Below are positions 16,084-25,079 of a stretch of 64,000 bases of DNA, piece by piece (the stretch's first letter is position 1; each line of letters begins with the position of its first letter). The stretch comes from Paenarthrobacter sp. A20 (GTDB lineage Bacteria > Actinomycetota > Actinomycetes > Actinomycetales > Micrococcaceae), in assembly GCF_024168825.1 (NCBI RefSeq), contig NZ_JALJWH010000001.1, forward strand, positions 3,162,001-3,226,000, written 5' to 3'. Made by a program: the position numbers and the translations under genes. The notes beneath the pieces were generated by a model. It saw only the letters and a list, made by a program, of their open reading frames with translations. It was not told the origin of the DNA and did no database searches.

Positions 16084-17415
16084 GTGAGTGATCTCATGTT
16101 ATCCCCCAAGGAGCAGCAGCAAACCCTCAAGAAAGCCATTATCGGAAGCCTCGTTGGCACCACACTGGAGTGGTACGACTTCTTTCTCTACGGTTCCGCA
16201 GCAGCATTGGTTTTCAACAAGGTGTTCTTTCCGTCATTTGACCCTGTTACAGGAACCCTTTTGGCCTTTCTCACTTTTGCCATGGGATTCCTAGCCCGCC
16301 CACTGGGCGGGGTCATAGCAGGGCACTTCGGCGACAGGATCGGCCGCAAGAACATCCTGCTCGTGACTATCTCCCTCATGGGAGGTTCGACCGTTGCTAT
16401 CGGCCTCCTGCCCAGCTACGACGCAGTGGGCCTTCTTGCGCCAATCCTTCTCATCGTGACACGCATGCTCCAAGGCCTGGCCCTGGGCGGCGAATGGGCT
16501 GGCGGTGCGCTCATGATCGCGGAACGTGCACCAGACGCACGACGGGGCTTCCTCACGAGTTTTGTCCAGGTTGGGGTGCCCATCGGCACCCTTTTGAGCA
16601 CCGGTGTTCTGTTCCTGATGTCGTCGATTCAAAGCAATGAGGACTTCATTGCCTGGGGTTGGCGCGTGCCGTTCCTCCTCTCCATCGTGGTCGTCTTCAT
16701 CGGTATTTACATCCGCCGGCAGGTCACTGAAAGTCCTGCTTTCCTGGCGCTGGAGGAAACCCGTACCGAAGAGCCAAAGAGCCCACCCATCGTGGAGGTA
16801 TTCCGCAAGCAGTCCAGAGAAGTCTTCAAGATCGTCGGAATTCGAGCCGGTGCGGACATCGTCTACTACACCTGCGTGACCTTCACACTCACGTACGTCG
16901 CCCAGACACTGGGCCTGCCGCGGGAAATCGGTCTGATCGCCAGTCTGATTGCTGCAGCCATGCAAATCTTCACCTATCCGTTTTTCGCTGCGCTCAGCGA
17001 TAAATATGGTCGTCGACGGGTCACGGTGTTCGGCGCAGTTGGCTGCTTGGCCTGGATTTTCGCGTTCTTCCCCATGCTGGATACAAAGAGCAGCGTATTC
17101 ATCATCCTCGGGGTCGTTCTCGGCCTGTTCTTCCATTCAGCCATGTATGGTGTGCAGGCGGCATGGATCTGTGAACTGTTCGACACCGAACACCGATACA
17201 GTGGGGCGTCCATTGGCTACCAGCTCTCCGGCATCGTTGGTGGCAGTCTCGCACCGACGATCTCCCTGTGGCTGCTCAGCACCTTCCACTCAACTCTGTC
17301 CATCCAGATCTACGTGGGGCTAGGGTGTCTCATCGTTGCGATCACCGCCCTTGCCACGAGGGAAACACGAGGCACCAGGATTCATCCAACGGTCTCCATA
17401 AAGGAGCCCAGCTAA
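16084..17415 (+). CDS. MHS-type MFS transporter
   Basis: About 443 residues with 12 predicted membrane helices. The opening LKKAIIGSLVGTTLEWYDFF is the signature start of the metabolite:H+ symporter (ProP/ShiA/KgtP) branch, and GHFGDRIGRKNILL and SDKYGRRRV are the two MFS motif-A loops. It should import a carboxylate, betaine or similar compound by proton symport. A GTG at 16024 is in frame, but GTG 16084 has AGGAC at the right distance and avoids the hairpin at 16023-16056. It lies between the HyuAB pair and the aminotransferase, so it probably brings in the cassette 1 substrate. Confidence 0.9.
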   Translation: MSDLMLSPKEQQQTLKKAIIGSLVGTTLEWYDFFLYGSAAALVFNKVFFPSFDPVTGTLLAFLTFAMGFLARPLGGVIAGHFGDRIGRKNILLVTISLMGGSTVAIGLLPSYDAVGLLAPILLIVTRMLQGLALGGEWAGGALMIAERAPDARRGFLTSFVQVGVPIGTLLSTGVLFLMSSIQSNEDFIAWGWRVPFLLSIVVVFIGIYIRRQVTESPAFLALEETRTEEPKSPPIVEVFRKQSREVFKIVGIRAGADIVYYTCVTFTLTYVAQTLGLPREIGLIASLIAAAMQIFTYPFFAALSDKYGRRRVTVFGAVGCLAWIFAFFPMLDTKSSVFIILGVVLGLFFHSAMYGVQAAWICELFDTEHRYSGASIGYQLSGIVGGSLAPTISLWLLSTFHSTLSIQIYVGLGCLIVAITALATRETRGTRIHPTVSIKEPS

Positions 17416-18591
17416 ATGGCAGGCGTGCAGATGTCAACGAATTCCGGCCTTTTCCGGGAGGCGCTGCAGTTTCTTCCCGGCGGGAATACCCGATCGACGC
17501 TCTTCGTCCCGCCTAGTGCGCCGTACGCAGCATATGGTGACGGCGCACGCATAACCGACGTAGACGGGCACAAGGTCATCGATTGCAACAACAACTACAC
17601 ATCTCTGATCCACGGCCATAAGTTTCGGCCTGTGCTCGATAAGGTCCACGAGATAGTTGAACACGGCACGTCCTTCGGATTGCCGACCGAATCCGAAATC
17701 CGGCTCGCGGAAGAGCTCAGTAAGAGACTGCCGGCAGCCGAGCAGTGGCGCTTTGTCAATTCAGGGACAGAGGCGGTGATGCACGCAATGCGGATCGCTA
17801 GGGCCCATACGAACAGAGATGTGATTGTGCGTTTCGTCGGAAGTTATCACGGAACCTCGGACGCGGTTGTCGACTTGAACATGCCGGGAATACCACGGAG
17901 CGTGGCTGATTCAGTAGTCACTATGCCTATCGGAGACGCATGGCAGTTCAAGGCATTTATGCGGGAACGGGGTCGGGATGTGGCAGCAGTTCTCATTGAC
18001 TTGATGCCGAACCGTGCCGGACTTCAACCTGCCAACGATTCATTCGTGTCATTAGTCCGCGAAGAAACCAAACTGCACGATGCCCTGCTCATTATTGATG
18101 AGGTCATCACCTTCAGGTCAAGTTTTGGAGGTTTGCAGGGTGTTTACGAGGTCGAACCTGACCTTACAACCCTTGGCAAAGTCATCGGAGGCGGGTTTCC
18201 CGTCGGAGCGGTTGGCGGGAAACCCGCCGTCATGGACGTTACCAATCCAGCATTGCCCGGCACCATTGCATGGGGTGGCACCTTCAGCGCCAATCCTGTA
18301 ACCATGAATGCCGGATTAGTTGCCCTGGACTACTTCCAGCAGCATGACATTACCAAGCTCAACGCGAAAGGCGACGCGCTCCGCGAGGCATTCCTGCAGG
18401 CGGGGATTCAGTGCAACGGATTCGGATCGCTCATAAGGATCTTTCCAGCCGACATGACTACTACGTGGTGGAAGGCTTACCGGGAAGGGGTGCTTCTGGG
18501 TACGTCTGGACTGATTGCGCTGTCGACAGCTATGGATGAGGGCGTCATTGAAGAGATCCTTCAGTGCGTCATCAGAATCAGCCAGCAGTAG
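17416..18591 (+). CDS. Class III aminotransferase (GSAM-like), cassette 1
   Basis: 391 residues. The PLP-enzyme motifs are in order: FVNSGTEAVMHAMRIAR (near 113), LLIIDEVITFR (Asp of the DEV motif near 225) and TLGKVIGGGFPVGAVGG with the PLP lysine near residue 255. The sequence is of the glutamate-1-semialdehyde aminomutase-like group, but the setting is catabolic, so a transaminase acting on a non-alpha amino group is more likely than haem synthesis. The ATG directly follows the transporter stop, with AAAGGAG upstream, so it is the last gene of the cassette. A paralogue lies at 22.9 kb next to the second HyuAB pair. Confidence 0.9.
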   Translation: MAGVQMSTNSGLFREALQFLPGGNTRSTLFVPPSAPYAAYGDGARITDVDGHKVIDCNNNYTSLIHGHKFRPVLDKVHEIVEHGTSFGLPTESEIRLAEELSKRLPAAEQWRFVNSGTEAVMHAMRIARAHTNRDVIVRFVGSYHGTSDAVVDLNMPGIPRSVADSVVTMPIGDAWQFKAFMRERGRDVAAVLIDLMPNRAGLQPANDSFVSLVREETKLHDALLIIDEVITFRSSFGGLQGVYEVEPDLTTLGKVIGGGFPVGAVGGKPAVMDVTNPALPGTIAWGGTFSANPVTMNAGLVALDYFQQHDITKLNAKGDALREAFLQAGIQCNGFGSLIRIFPADMTTTWWKAYREGVLLGTSGLIALSTAMDEGVIEEILQCVIRISQQ

Positions 18592-18630
18592 TCGAACCTG
18601 GGAGACCCGGGTGTCGGAAACTGGTTGTAG

Positions 18631-18658
18631 GCACCAGGCACCAGGCACCAGGCACCAG
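18631..18658 (+). repeat. Four tandem copies of GCACCAG
   Basis: A perfect 7-bp unit repeated four times in the gap after the aminotransferase. It could vary by slippage; no function is visible. Confidence 0.9.
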
Positions 18659-18687
18659 GCAGCCGCCGTAGCCCCGAGGTAAAGCTA

Positions 18688-18727
18688 ATCTGAAAGGCGC
18701 GGAACCTGCGTTCCGTGCCTTTCAGAT
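18688..18727. terminator. 18-bp hairpin between convergent genes
   Basis: 18688-18705 (ATCTGAAAGGCGCGGAAC) pairs with 18710-18727 around CTGC with one G-T wobble. It lies between the cassette 1 aminotransferase and the leftward TetR gene, so it can serve both directions. Confidence 0.8.
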
Positions 18728-18767
18728 CACGGGAATCCATACTCCTGCCCGGGGGGAGAGGAGGGTG

Positions 18768-19427
18768 CTACGGTTCGCCGGGCAGTTCGGCCCCAAGAAT
18801 GATGCGGGACACTTGCACCGCTTTGTCGGCCATGATGCCGAGTTCCGCGTCGTTATAGTTGCCAGGAGCCCATCGCGTAGCACCCTCCAGCAGGGTCACC
18901 ACAATCCGGACCTTTTCTTCGGGATGTGGGTGGCCCATGTCCCGGGCGGCGGCGGCGTACATGTTTTCGTGGAGTGCAACCCAGTCATCCACTTGGGCCC
19001 GCAGGTCTGCGGGAAGGATCGAGGCCATCCTGTCGGTTGCCACGAGCAGGTCCCACAGATTGCTTTCGGGAAGCCTGACCTGTCTGGTGAAATGCAGCCT
19101 CACCATGGCGTCCCAGAAGTCATCTGCTGATTCAGCGTGATCAACGGCCTCGAGAAGAGCCGTGCCGAAACGGTGAAAGTGCCAGCGCAGTGATTCCGCG
19201 ACGATTTCGTCCCTGCCGTTGGGGAAATGCGAGTAGAGGCTCGGCGGTTTGATGTTGACGGCGTTGGCGATGGTCCGCATGGAGACTGAACTGAACCCGT
19301 TGGCGATGGCTAGTTGCAGAAAGGCCTCGAGTATGTGGCGTCTTGAAGCCCCCTGGCCGGCCCAATCCCATTCTTCCAAGCGGTGGGCGAAGGTGTCGCG
19401 GGCGGCCTTGTAGGAGGAACTGCTCAT
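18768..19427 (-). CDS. TetR-family repressor 1
   Basis: 219 residues. The N-terminal helix-turn-helix is clear (RHILEAFLQLAIANGFSSVS and MRTIANAVNIKPPSLYSHFP, about residues 28-72), followed by a helical ligand domain. It is a paralogue of the TetR at 49.4 kb, sharing (D)EIVAESLRW just after the recognition helix and NLWDLL/NIWDLL in the ligand domain. A 20-bp palindrome at 19520-19539 lies in its divergent promoter region and is almost repeated in front of the second TetR gene, so both proteins may bind the same operator. The rightward transcript from this region carries a small ORF and the GAF/Fis regulator. Confidence 0.9.
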   Translation of the reverse strand: MSSSSYKAARDTFAHRLEEWDWAGQGASRRHILEAFLQLAIANGFSSVSMRTIANAVNIKPPSLYSHFPNGRDEIVAESLRWHFHRFGTALLEAVDHAESADDFWDAMVRLHFTRQVRLPESNLWDLLVATDRMASILPADLRAQVDDWVALHENMYAAAARDMGHPHPEEKVRIVVTLLEGATRWAPGNYNDAELGIMADKAVQVSRIILGAELPGEP

Positions 19428-19519
19428 GCTTTGACCCTAACAGTCGTGGGGGTTGACCCTTCGGAAGCGGTCCATCGCCGTGGCACATTAAACATGGTCC
19501 AACTTTACGCAAACTCTTG

Positions 19520-19539
19520 GCTAACGACCATTAGTTAGC
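19520..19539. promoter_or_regulatory. Probable TetR operator, copy 1
   Basis: GCTAACGA-CCAT-TAGTTAGC, an 8-4-8 inverted repeat with one mismatch. It lies between the divergent TetR gene and the rightward small ORF and GAF/Fis gene. The same sequence, perfect, occurs at 49383-49402, and the match extends into the following GCTAC-C/A-CTG. Confidence 0.75.
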
Positions 19540-19610
19540 TACCCTGAAAGAGGCAAGACCAGCACGGCTGGTTTCGCCGCTATCAGCGCCTTAACAGAGA
19601 GGAACGGATC

Positions 19611-19835
19611 ATGTTGGTCGAAGATTCGAACCGGGGGGCCAAAGGAAGCAACATGACCTTTGGCAGTGGGCTTTCTGGCATGGTCGCCGCCTACATCAGC
19701 GCCCGCGCGCTGGAAGACGATGCGGCTCACAACGACAACTGGCAAGCGCAGCAAGCCTTCCACCCCAAGGGTCAGGGCCGGGGACGGACGTGGCTTGGCT
19801 CCCGCCGCCGCGGTGGTACCGCCGTCGTTTCTTAA
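19611..19835 (+). CDS. Small hypothetical protein
   Basis: 74 residues (MLVEDSNRGAKGSNMTFGSG...), with a Gly/Arg-rich basic C-terminus and the ribosome binding site GAGAGGAAC. It is the first ORF after the TetR operator and precedes the GAF/Fis regulator by 32 bases. No family is recognised. It could be a small protein or a leader that sets expression of the regulator. Confidence 0.5.
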   Translation: MLVEDSNRGAKGSNMTFGSGLSGMVAAYISARALEDDAAHNDNWQAQQAFHPKGQGRGRTWLGSRRRGGTAVVS

Positions 19836-19867
19836 ATACCTGGCTCCAGCAGAAAGAACCAACTGAC

Positions 19868-21670
19868 ATGTCCTCTGCCGAAGTACTTTCCCCTTGGGTG
19901 CCGCGCGAGCCGCTGCTGCAAATCAACCGGCTACGCGAACTCTTCCTCATGCAGCCCCATGCCGACCTCAGCGGAATCCGACCCATCGTGGCTCGCTCCT
20001 GGTACAGGAGCAGGGCTGCAGGCGTTGATGCTGTGGCAGACCGAGGCTTCTTTGACGAGGGTCGCGTGGATGAACACACCATCCAGGCAGCGGGCCCACA
20101 CCTGCAGAAACTGGACGAGGTCGCCGCAGACCTTGGCGGGTACGTCAACCTGACAGCGCCCAATGGCGTCCTGGTCAAAGCGGACTACCTGCGGGATGAC
20201 GGCTTCCCCGCCGGATACTCGCTCCTTGAGGAGAGCTGCGGAAGCAACGGTGAAGGTCTCGCGCTTGAAGAAGGACGGGGGGTGTGGCTCGCACCGGAGG
20301 AGCACTTCCGTGAGGACATGCGCGGAAACTGGTGTTTTGCTTCCCTCGTCCGCGACCCTTTCCACAACAGGGTTCGGGCCGTCATCGGACTGACTCTACC
20401 CGGCAACCGGGTCACTTCCTTGGAGCCATCGTCCACTTTGCTGATGCTGGAAGGGGTAGCCTCCCGGATCGAGCGTGACATTGAGGTACGGACCTCATCC
20501 AGGGAACGCGCTCTGCTCAGCGAATACCTGAGGATCTCCCGACGCCGTGGCAACCGGGCAGTGATTGCCCTGGACGGCAAGAACTCCCTCCTCAACGCAA
20601 CAGCAACGGCGACCTTGGAGGACGGCGACGTCTCCGTCATCTCCGGGTATGCGAAAGCGGTCATGTCCTCCGGCCGCGAACTCAACTGTGAGGTCTCGCT
20701 CCAGGGGCCTGGGATCTCCACCCTGGAAGTTTCGCCCGTGACCTTATCTGCAGCCAACGTAGGGGCAATCGTGGTGGTCCGCCCACACTCACCCACGAAG
20801 GAACGTCCAACCCAACCCCATAGCGACGAGGTAAAGCCGCAGGCTGCCTTGCCGGATGCAGCGGACAGAATCGTGAAGCATCTTGACGGGACGAGCATGG
20901 GCTTCAAGCGGACCTTGAGCCTTGCCCGGAAGGCTGTGGAGCAGGAGCGTTCTGTTGTCATCATTGGTGAGTTGGGTAGCGGTAAACGCCGGCTTGCGGG
21001 CGCAATTGCCGACACTCGTGGGCAGCACGTAGTGGTCGATGCCAGGGGTGGCTCTCTACGGAATAACCAACTCCGGGATGTGATCCATCGGGTATCCACC
21101 GAACTGCCATCAACATTGATCGTCGAACATGCCGACGAACTTTCACAGAACGAGGCAGCAGAGCTCGCCCGGAACCTTAGGGGCAATGCCACCACCAAGC
21201 TTGCTTTCACCATCACACATCCAACCGATGCCACCTTGATACTCTCGGAGGCGTTCAACGTCTTGGAGATTTCGGTTGAGCCGCTACGCAACAGACGTGA
21301 GGACATTCCGCAGCTTGCGGTAGCTATTGCTGAAGAGATGGGAGACCGGAGGTTATCCCGACGGCTTCTTACAACGCTGACGCATGCTGACTGGCCGCGA
21401 AACATCGACCAGCTCCGAGCCGTAGTGTCCAACGCCGTTGAACGCGCCAGTGGAGCAGAAGTAACCGTAGACGACCTCCCGCAGGGGTTTCATCGGGTTC
21501 TGACCAAGGGGCGGCTGTCCCGTCTGGAGGACGCCGAACTCAGCGAGCTGCGAACTGCACTGCAGGAGGCATCGGGTAACAGGAGCCTCGCGGCAGAGAC
21601 CTTGCAGATTGGACGCTCCACCCTCTACCGCCGGATGGACTACTTCCGCAGTAGAGGCTTCGACCTCTAA
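19868..21670 (+). CDS. GAF/Fis-type activator with a degenerate AAA+ domain
   Basis: 601 residues, resembling AcoR-type activators. The N-terminal sensor part (to about residue 220) includes LEESCGSNGEGLALEEGRGV and WCFASLVRDPFHNRVRAVIG, a GAF-like pattern. The AAA+ region has a weakened Walker A (GELGSGKRR, near 366) and no GAFTGA loop, the element that contacts sigma-54. The C-terminus ends in a Fis-type helix-turn-helix (NRSLAAETLQIGRSTLYRRM). It therefore probably activates sigma-70-type promoters. I chose ATG 19868 because the in-frame upstream codons lie within the preceding ORF. It is the best candidate for binding the 17-bp palindrome found seven times downstream. Confidence 0.85.
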   Translation: MSSAEVLSPWVPREPLLQINRLRELFLMQPHADLSGIRPIVARSWYRSRAAGVDAVADRGFFDEGRVDEHTIQAAGPHLQKLDEVAADLGGYVNLTAPNGVLVKADYLRDDGFPAGYSLLEESCGSNGEGLALEEGRGVWLAPEEHFREDMRGNWCFASLVRDPFHNRVRAVIGLTLPGNRVTSLEPSSTLLMLEGVASRIERDIEVRTSSRERALLSEYLRISRRRGNRAVIALDGKNSLLNATATATLEDGDVSVISGYAKAVMSSGRELNCEVSLQGPGISTLEVSPVTLSAANVGAIVVVRPHSPTKERPTQPHSDEVKPQAALPDAADRIVKHLDGTSMGFKRTLSLARKAVEQERSVVIIGELGSGKRRLAGAIADTRGQHVVVDARGGSLRNNQLRDVIHRVSTELPSTLIVEHADELSQNEAAELARNLRGNATTKLAFTITHPTDATLILSEAFNVLEISVEPLRNRREDIPQLAVAIAEEMGDRRLSRRLLTTLTHADWPRNIDQLRAVVSNAVERASGAEVTVDDLPQGFHRVLTKGRLSRLEDAELSELRTALQEASGNRSLAAETLQIGRSTLYRRMDYFRSRGFDL

Positions 21671-21689
21671 CCCCGAAACCGTGTAGTGA

Positions 21690-21723
21690 AGCAGCCGGCC
21701 GCCGCTAGTGGCCGGCTGCTTTT
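21690..21723 (+). terminator. Terminator of the GAF/Fis gene
   Basis: AGCAGCCGGCC at 21690-21700 pairs perfectly with 21710-21720 and is followed by TTTT. Confidence 0.8.
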
Positions 21724-21772
21724 GGGCTGTGCCCACCCTGACGGCAACTGGTGGGACACTGTCCCACCTCAG

Positions 21773-21789
21773 TGTCTCGAATTGGCACG
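21773..21789. promoter_or_regulatory. 17-bp operator, site 1 (before hydroxyacid dehydrogenase)
   Basis: TGTCTCGAATTGGCACG, matching the consensus TGTCYCAA-N2-TGGNACA. Just upstream, 21751-21767 (GTGGGACACTGTCCCAC) holds two more half sites. It lies 108 bases before the first gene of cassette 2. Confidence 0.7.
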
Positions 21790-21896
21790 GATGAACCTTC
21801 ACATATCGCGTTGTACTTGAAATCACCCGGACACCAGCACCCTTCCAACGGGTGCTCGGCAGATGAAAAGGGTACTCAACGAACAGGACGACGACT

Positions 21897-22844
21897 ATGA
21901 CCCGCGATGCCCAGGGAACCATTCTTGTGGCCCCCCATCACTTTCCGAACCTTGACCGCGAGCACGCACTCGCAAAGGAGTTCGGTTACACACTCAACCC
22001 GGCGGCCGACGTCGAAGCCTTCCGTCAAGGCCTTCCCGAAGCCGACATCGTCATGATCACCCCCTACGCGAAACTCACAGCCGCGGACTTCCCGGTGATG
22101 TCCAAATGCAAGGCTGTCATCAGGTATGGCATTGGCTACGACAACATCGATGTTGACGCAGCCACTGCAGCGGACATTCCCGTGTCCATTGTCCCGGGCA
22201 CCGCTTCGGAGGAAGTGGCCTCGCACGCGTTCGCGATGGGGTTGGCATTGGCCCGCCGTCTGCCGGCAGGCAACGCCTCGATCCAGAACCTCGGTTGGGC
22301 CGGGACCATCGGCTACGACACCCCGGTTCTGTCCGAACTCGAGGTCGGGGTCCTGGGGATGGGCCGCATTGGTCAACACGTTGCCCGCATGTATCAAGCC
22401 GTCGGGGCACGGGTCCGGGCCTACGACCCGTTCGTGACTGAGAGCTTTGTGGAGCTGACCTCCTTGGACGACATCCTGGAAAACTCCGACGTCGTCTCGC
22501 TCCACCTGCCGCTGTCCGCGGATACCGCAAACCTGATCTCCAAGGACGTTCTGGCGCGCATGCGTAGGGGCGCAGTAGTGGTCAACGTATCCCGCGGCGG
22601 TCTCATTGAGGAATCAGCCCTTGCCGAGGCACTCACCTCGGGCCACATTGCAGGTGCTGGCATCGACACCTTTGCCGAAGAGCCGCTTGGGGCTGAGCAC
22701 CCGCTCCGCACAGCACCCAACACCATCCTGACGCCCCATATTGCCTGGCGTTCCAACCGCTCCACAGGTGCACTTCAGGAGGGCGCCGTTGAACGTGTCC
22801 GCTTGGCCCTGACCGGGCAGCCGCTCATCGACCTCGTGAACTGA
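21897..22844 (+). CDS. D-2-hydroxyacid dehydrogenase
   Basis: 315 residues. The Rossmann motif VLGMGRIGQ (near 157) is followed by the family's catalytic trio: Arg in VNVSRGGLI, Glu in FAEEP and His in TPHIAW. It should interconvert a 2-keto acid and a D-2-hydroxyacid with NAD(P)H in the cytoplasm. It is the first gene of cassette 2 and has the 17-bp operator upstream, with the aminotransferase 19 bases downstream. It could reduce or oxidise the 2-keto product of the pathway. C-terminal-binding-protein-like and phosphoglycerate-dehydrogenase-like members look alike, so the substrate is open. Confidence 0.88.
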   Translation: MTRDAQGTILVAPHHFPNLDREHALAKEFGYTLNPAADVEAFRQGLPEADIVMITPYAKLTAADFPVMSKCKAVIRYGIGYDNIDVDAATAADIPVSIVPGTASEEVASHAFAMGLALARRLPAGNASIQNLGWAGTIGYDTPVLSELEVGVLGMGRIGQHVARMYQAVGARVRAYDPFVTESFVELTSLDDILENSDVVSLHLPLSADTANLISKDVLARMRRGAVVVNVSRGGLIEESALAEALTSGHIAGAGIDTFAEEPLGAEHPLRTAPNTILTPHIAWRSNRSTGALQEGAVERVRLALTGQPLIDLVN

Positions 22845-22863
22845 AAAGACTGGAGAGAACCAA

Positions 22864-24153
22864 GTGGGAACAGAACACCAGAAAACCATCACACAAAGCC
22901 ACCCTTTGGAGGATCCACATCTGCGCAGGGGGCCTCGTGGATTCCCCTTGTTGCCTGGCGGTTACGGCCGCTCGACCTATTACACGGGAGCGCCGAGCCC
23001 GTACGCCATCCGGGGCGAGGGCTACCGGGTCTGGGATGACCGTGGTCATGAACTGATCGACGCGAACAACAACTTCACCTCCTTGATTCACGGGAACGCG
23101 CACCCTGAAATAACGGAGGCAGCGACCAAAGCGCTCACCGCCGGCGCCAGCTGGGGAATCCCCAACCTCTACGAGTGGGAACTGGCAGACCTCCTGCTTT
23201 CCCGCCTGCCTGAGCTCGACCAGGTACGGTTCGCCAACTCCGGCACCGAGGCCGTGATGTCCGCAATCCGCATCGCCCGGGCGAGCACCGGACGCGAACG
23301 AGTCATCGTCACCAAGGGCGGCTACCACGGAACATCCGACGTGGCATTGGTCCCGGGTGGCCCTGCCTACCAGCGTGGAGTAACCCGTGGCGTGATCAAC
23401 GATGTCACCGCGGTTCCCCTCAACGACGTCGATGTCCTGCGCCAGGAAGTTGAAGCAGCACCGGACTCCTACGCAGCCATCATTCTGGACCTGTTGCCCA
23501 ACAGAGCCGGCCTCCTCCGGATCTCCGAGGAGTTCGTGCACACCGCCAGGGACCTCGCGACCCGGTACGGGATCGTCCTGATCATCGACGAGGTCATCAG
23601 CCTGCGCCTGGGATTCAACGGCTTCAGCGGTGAATATGGTGTTTCCCCTGACTTGCTCACCACGGGCAAATTGATCGGTGGCGGCTTCCCTGTTGGCGCT
23701 GTTGCCGGCAAGGCTGAGCTGATGGCCGAGGTGGATCCGACCCGTCCCGGTAGCTTGCCCCATGGTGGAACTTTCTCCGGCAACCCGGTCAGTATGGCCG
23801 CGGGGTCGGTCGCCTTGCGCCTCTTCACTCAAGAGGAAGTAAAAAGGCTGAATCACCTGGGCGACACGACCCGGGACACAGTGAACGCGAAGATCGCCGA
23901 CGCCGGCTGGGAAGTGCGCGGCCGCGGCTCTCTGCTGCGCGCGGTTCCGGCGGGTGCGGAAAAAGTTGACGAGCAGACTCAGCACGAGCTGTGGTGGGCA
24001 TCTTACGAGCGCGGCTTGCTCGGTTCACCAGCAAACCTGCTGTCCTTGTCCACCCCTATGGACGAAAAGGTTGCGGGAGACATCGCTGACCGCTTGGCCG
24101 ACGCCGTGCTGGCCGTGGCAAACCAGAACCCGGCAACGGAAGGCGCGAAGTAA
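22864..24153 (+). CDS. Class III aminotransferase (GSAM-like), cassette 2
   Basis: 429 residues from a GTG with GGAGAGAACC upstream. It shows FANSGTEAVMSAIRIARAST, LIIDEVISLR and TTGKLIGGGFPVGAVAG, with the PLP lysine near residue 269. It is a paralogue of the enzyme at 17.4 kb; this copy is longer at the N-terminus. It lies between the hydroxyacid dehydrogenase and the FAH-family gene in what looks like a five-gene operon ending with the second HyuAB pair. The expected role is to remove an amino group freed by ring opening, giving an aldehyde or keto acid. Confidence 0.9.
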   Translation: MGTEHQKTITQSHPLEDPHLRRGPRGFPLLPGGYGRSTYYTGAPSPYAIRGEGYRVWDDRGHELIDANNNFTSLIHGNAHPEITEAATKALTAGASWGIPNLYEWELADLLLSRLPELDQVRFANSGTEAVMSAIRIARASTGRERVIVTKGGYHGTSDVALVPGGPAYQRGVTRGVINDVTAVPLNDVDVLRQEVEAAPDSYAAIILDLLPNRAGLLRISEEFVHTARDLATRYGIVLIIDEVISLRLGFNGFSGEYGVSPDLLTTGKLIGGGFPVGAVAGKAELMAEVDPTRPGSLPHGGTFSGNPVSMAAGSVALRLFTQEEVKRLNHLGDTTRDTVNAKIADAGWEVRGRGSLLRAVPAGAEKVDEQTQHELWWASYERGLLGSPANLLSLSTPMDEKVAGDIADRLADAVLAVANQNPATEGAK

Positions 24154-24155
24154 CC

Positions 24156-25055
24156 ATGAAGATTGTTTCCTACCACCACGAATCGGGCGTCCGCGGGGGA
24201 GTCCTCATCGACGATGCCGTCTATGACCTGGAGCTGCTCCTTCAAGGCTCCACAGAAGCCATCCACGGAGCCACGACTTCCGTCCGTGAGTTCCTGTCAC
24301 TCTACGGTGACCGGATCCCTGCCATTTCCTCCGGCATTACAGCACTTGCCTCCGAGGACCCCGTGGCCCGCGTCGGCGCATTGAACGAGGTCCGGTTGAC
24401 CACACCCATCACCGATCCGGCCAAGGTTCTGTGCATTGGACTCAATTACAAAGACCACGTTGCCGAAACCGGGCGTGCTTTCCCCGAATATCCGGACGTC
24501 TTCGCCAAATTCGCCTCCACCATGATTGGCCCCGAGGACGAGATCGGCGGCGCCCAGATCAGCAATAACCTCGATTTCGAAGGAGAAGTTGCCGTCATCA
24601 TAGGACGGCGGGCGGCTGAGGTCTCCGAGGACGAAGCCTTGGATTATGTCGCAGCCCTTGCGCCTCTCAACGATGTCACGGCACGCGATCTCCAGTACCG
24701 CGGGACCCAGTGGCTGGCTGGTAAGGCCGTGGACGGTTCAACCCCGTGGGGTCCCGCCATTGTCACGCTGGATGAAGTGGGAGACCCGCAAAAGCTGGAC
24801 ATCGCGACACGGGTCAATGGCATCGAAGTGCAGCGCTCGAATACCGAGCATCAGATCTTCTCCATAGCCCGCATCGTCTCCTACCTTTCGAGTTTCCTCA
24901 CTCTCGAACCAGGAGACGTGATCGCCACAGGCACACCACAAGGCATTGGTGCCAAGCGGAATCCTCCAGTCTGGCTTGAACCGGGCGACACGGTGGAAAT
25001 CGAGATCGACAAGGTGGGCCTGCTGCGTAACCGCGTCGGCAAGCCCCAGCTTTAA
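24156..25055 (+). CDS. Fumarylacetoacetate hydrolase (FAH) family protein
   Basis: 299 residues. The FAH motifs are present: IGLNYKDHVAET (near 92), the acidic metal ligands around NNLDFEGEVAVIIG (near 135) and IATGTPQGIG near the end. Members are Mg2+-dependent and hydrolyse acylpyruvates, decarboxylate or dehydrate 2-keto-3-deoxy sugar acids. It starts 2 bases after the aminotransferase stop. With the IlvD/Edd dehydratase at 36 kb it could form the second half of a non-phosphorylative sugar-acid route; that link is inference. Confidence 0.88.
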   Translation: MKIVSYHHESGVRGGVLIDDAVYDLELLLQGSTEAIHGATTSVREFLSLYGDRIPAISSGITALASEDPVARVGALNEVRLTTPITDPAKVLCIGLNYKDHVAETGRAFPEYPDVFAKFASTMIGPEDEIGGAQISNNLDFEGEVAVIIGRRAAEVSEDEALDYVAALAPLNDVTARDLQYRGTQWLAGKAVDGSTPWGPAIVTLDEVGDPQKLDIATRVNGIEVQRSNTEHQIFSIARIVSYLSSFLTLEPGDVIATGTPQGIGAKRNPPVWLEPGDTVEIEIDKVGLLRNRVGKPQL

Positions 25056-25079
25056 CCCCTCCAACTCTAAGAAAGTTAG

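Noticed and set aside
18631..18658. CRISPR array
   Set aside because: Four tandem 7-bp units with no spacers and no cas genes nearby; simple slippage repeat.
20185..21432. 415-codon open frame on the minus strand
   Set aside because: It lies wholly opposite the GAF/Fis regulator, which has clear family motifs; the minus frame is Ser/Arg-rich with no domain, typical of antisense to a high-GC gene.
22825..23985. 386-codon open frame on the minus strand
   Set aside because: Opposite the class III aminotransferase, with no recognisable motif and no ribosome binding site.
17416..24153. Haem-synthesis glutamate-1-semialdehyde aminomutases
   Set aside because: The family resemblance is real, but there are two copies in catabolic operons and no other hem genes; a catabolic transaminase is more likely.
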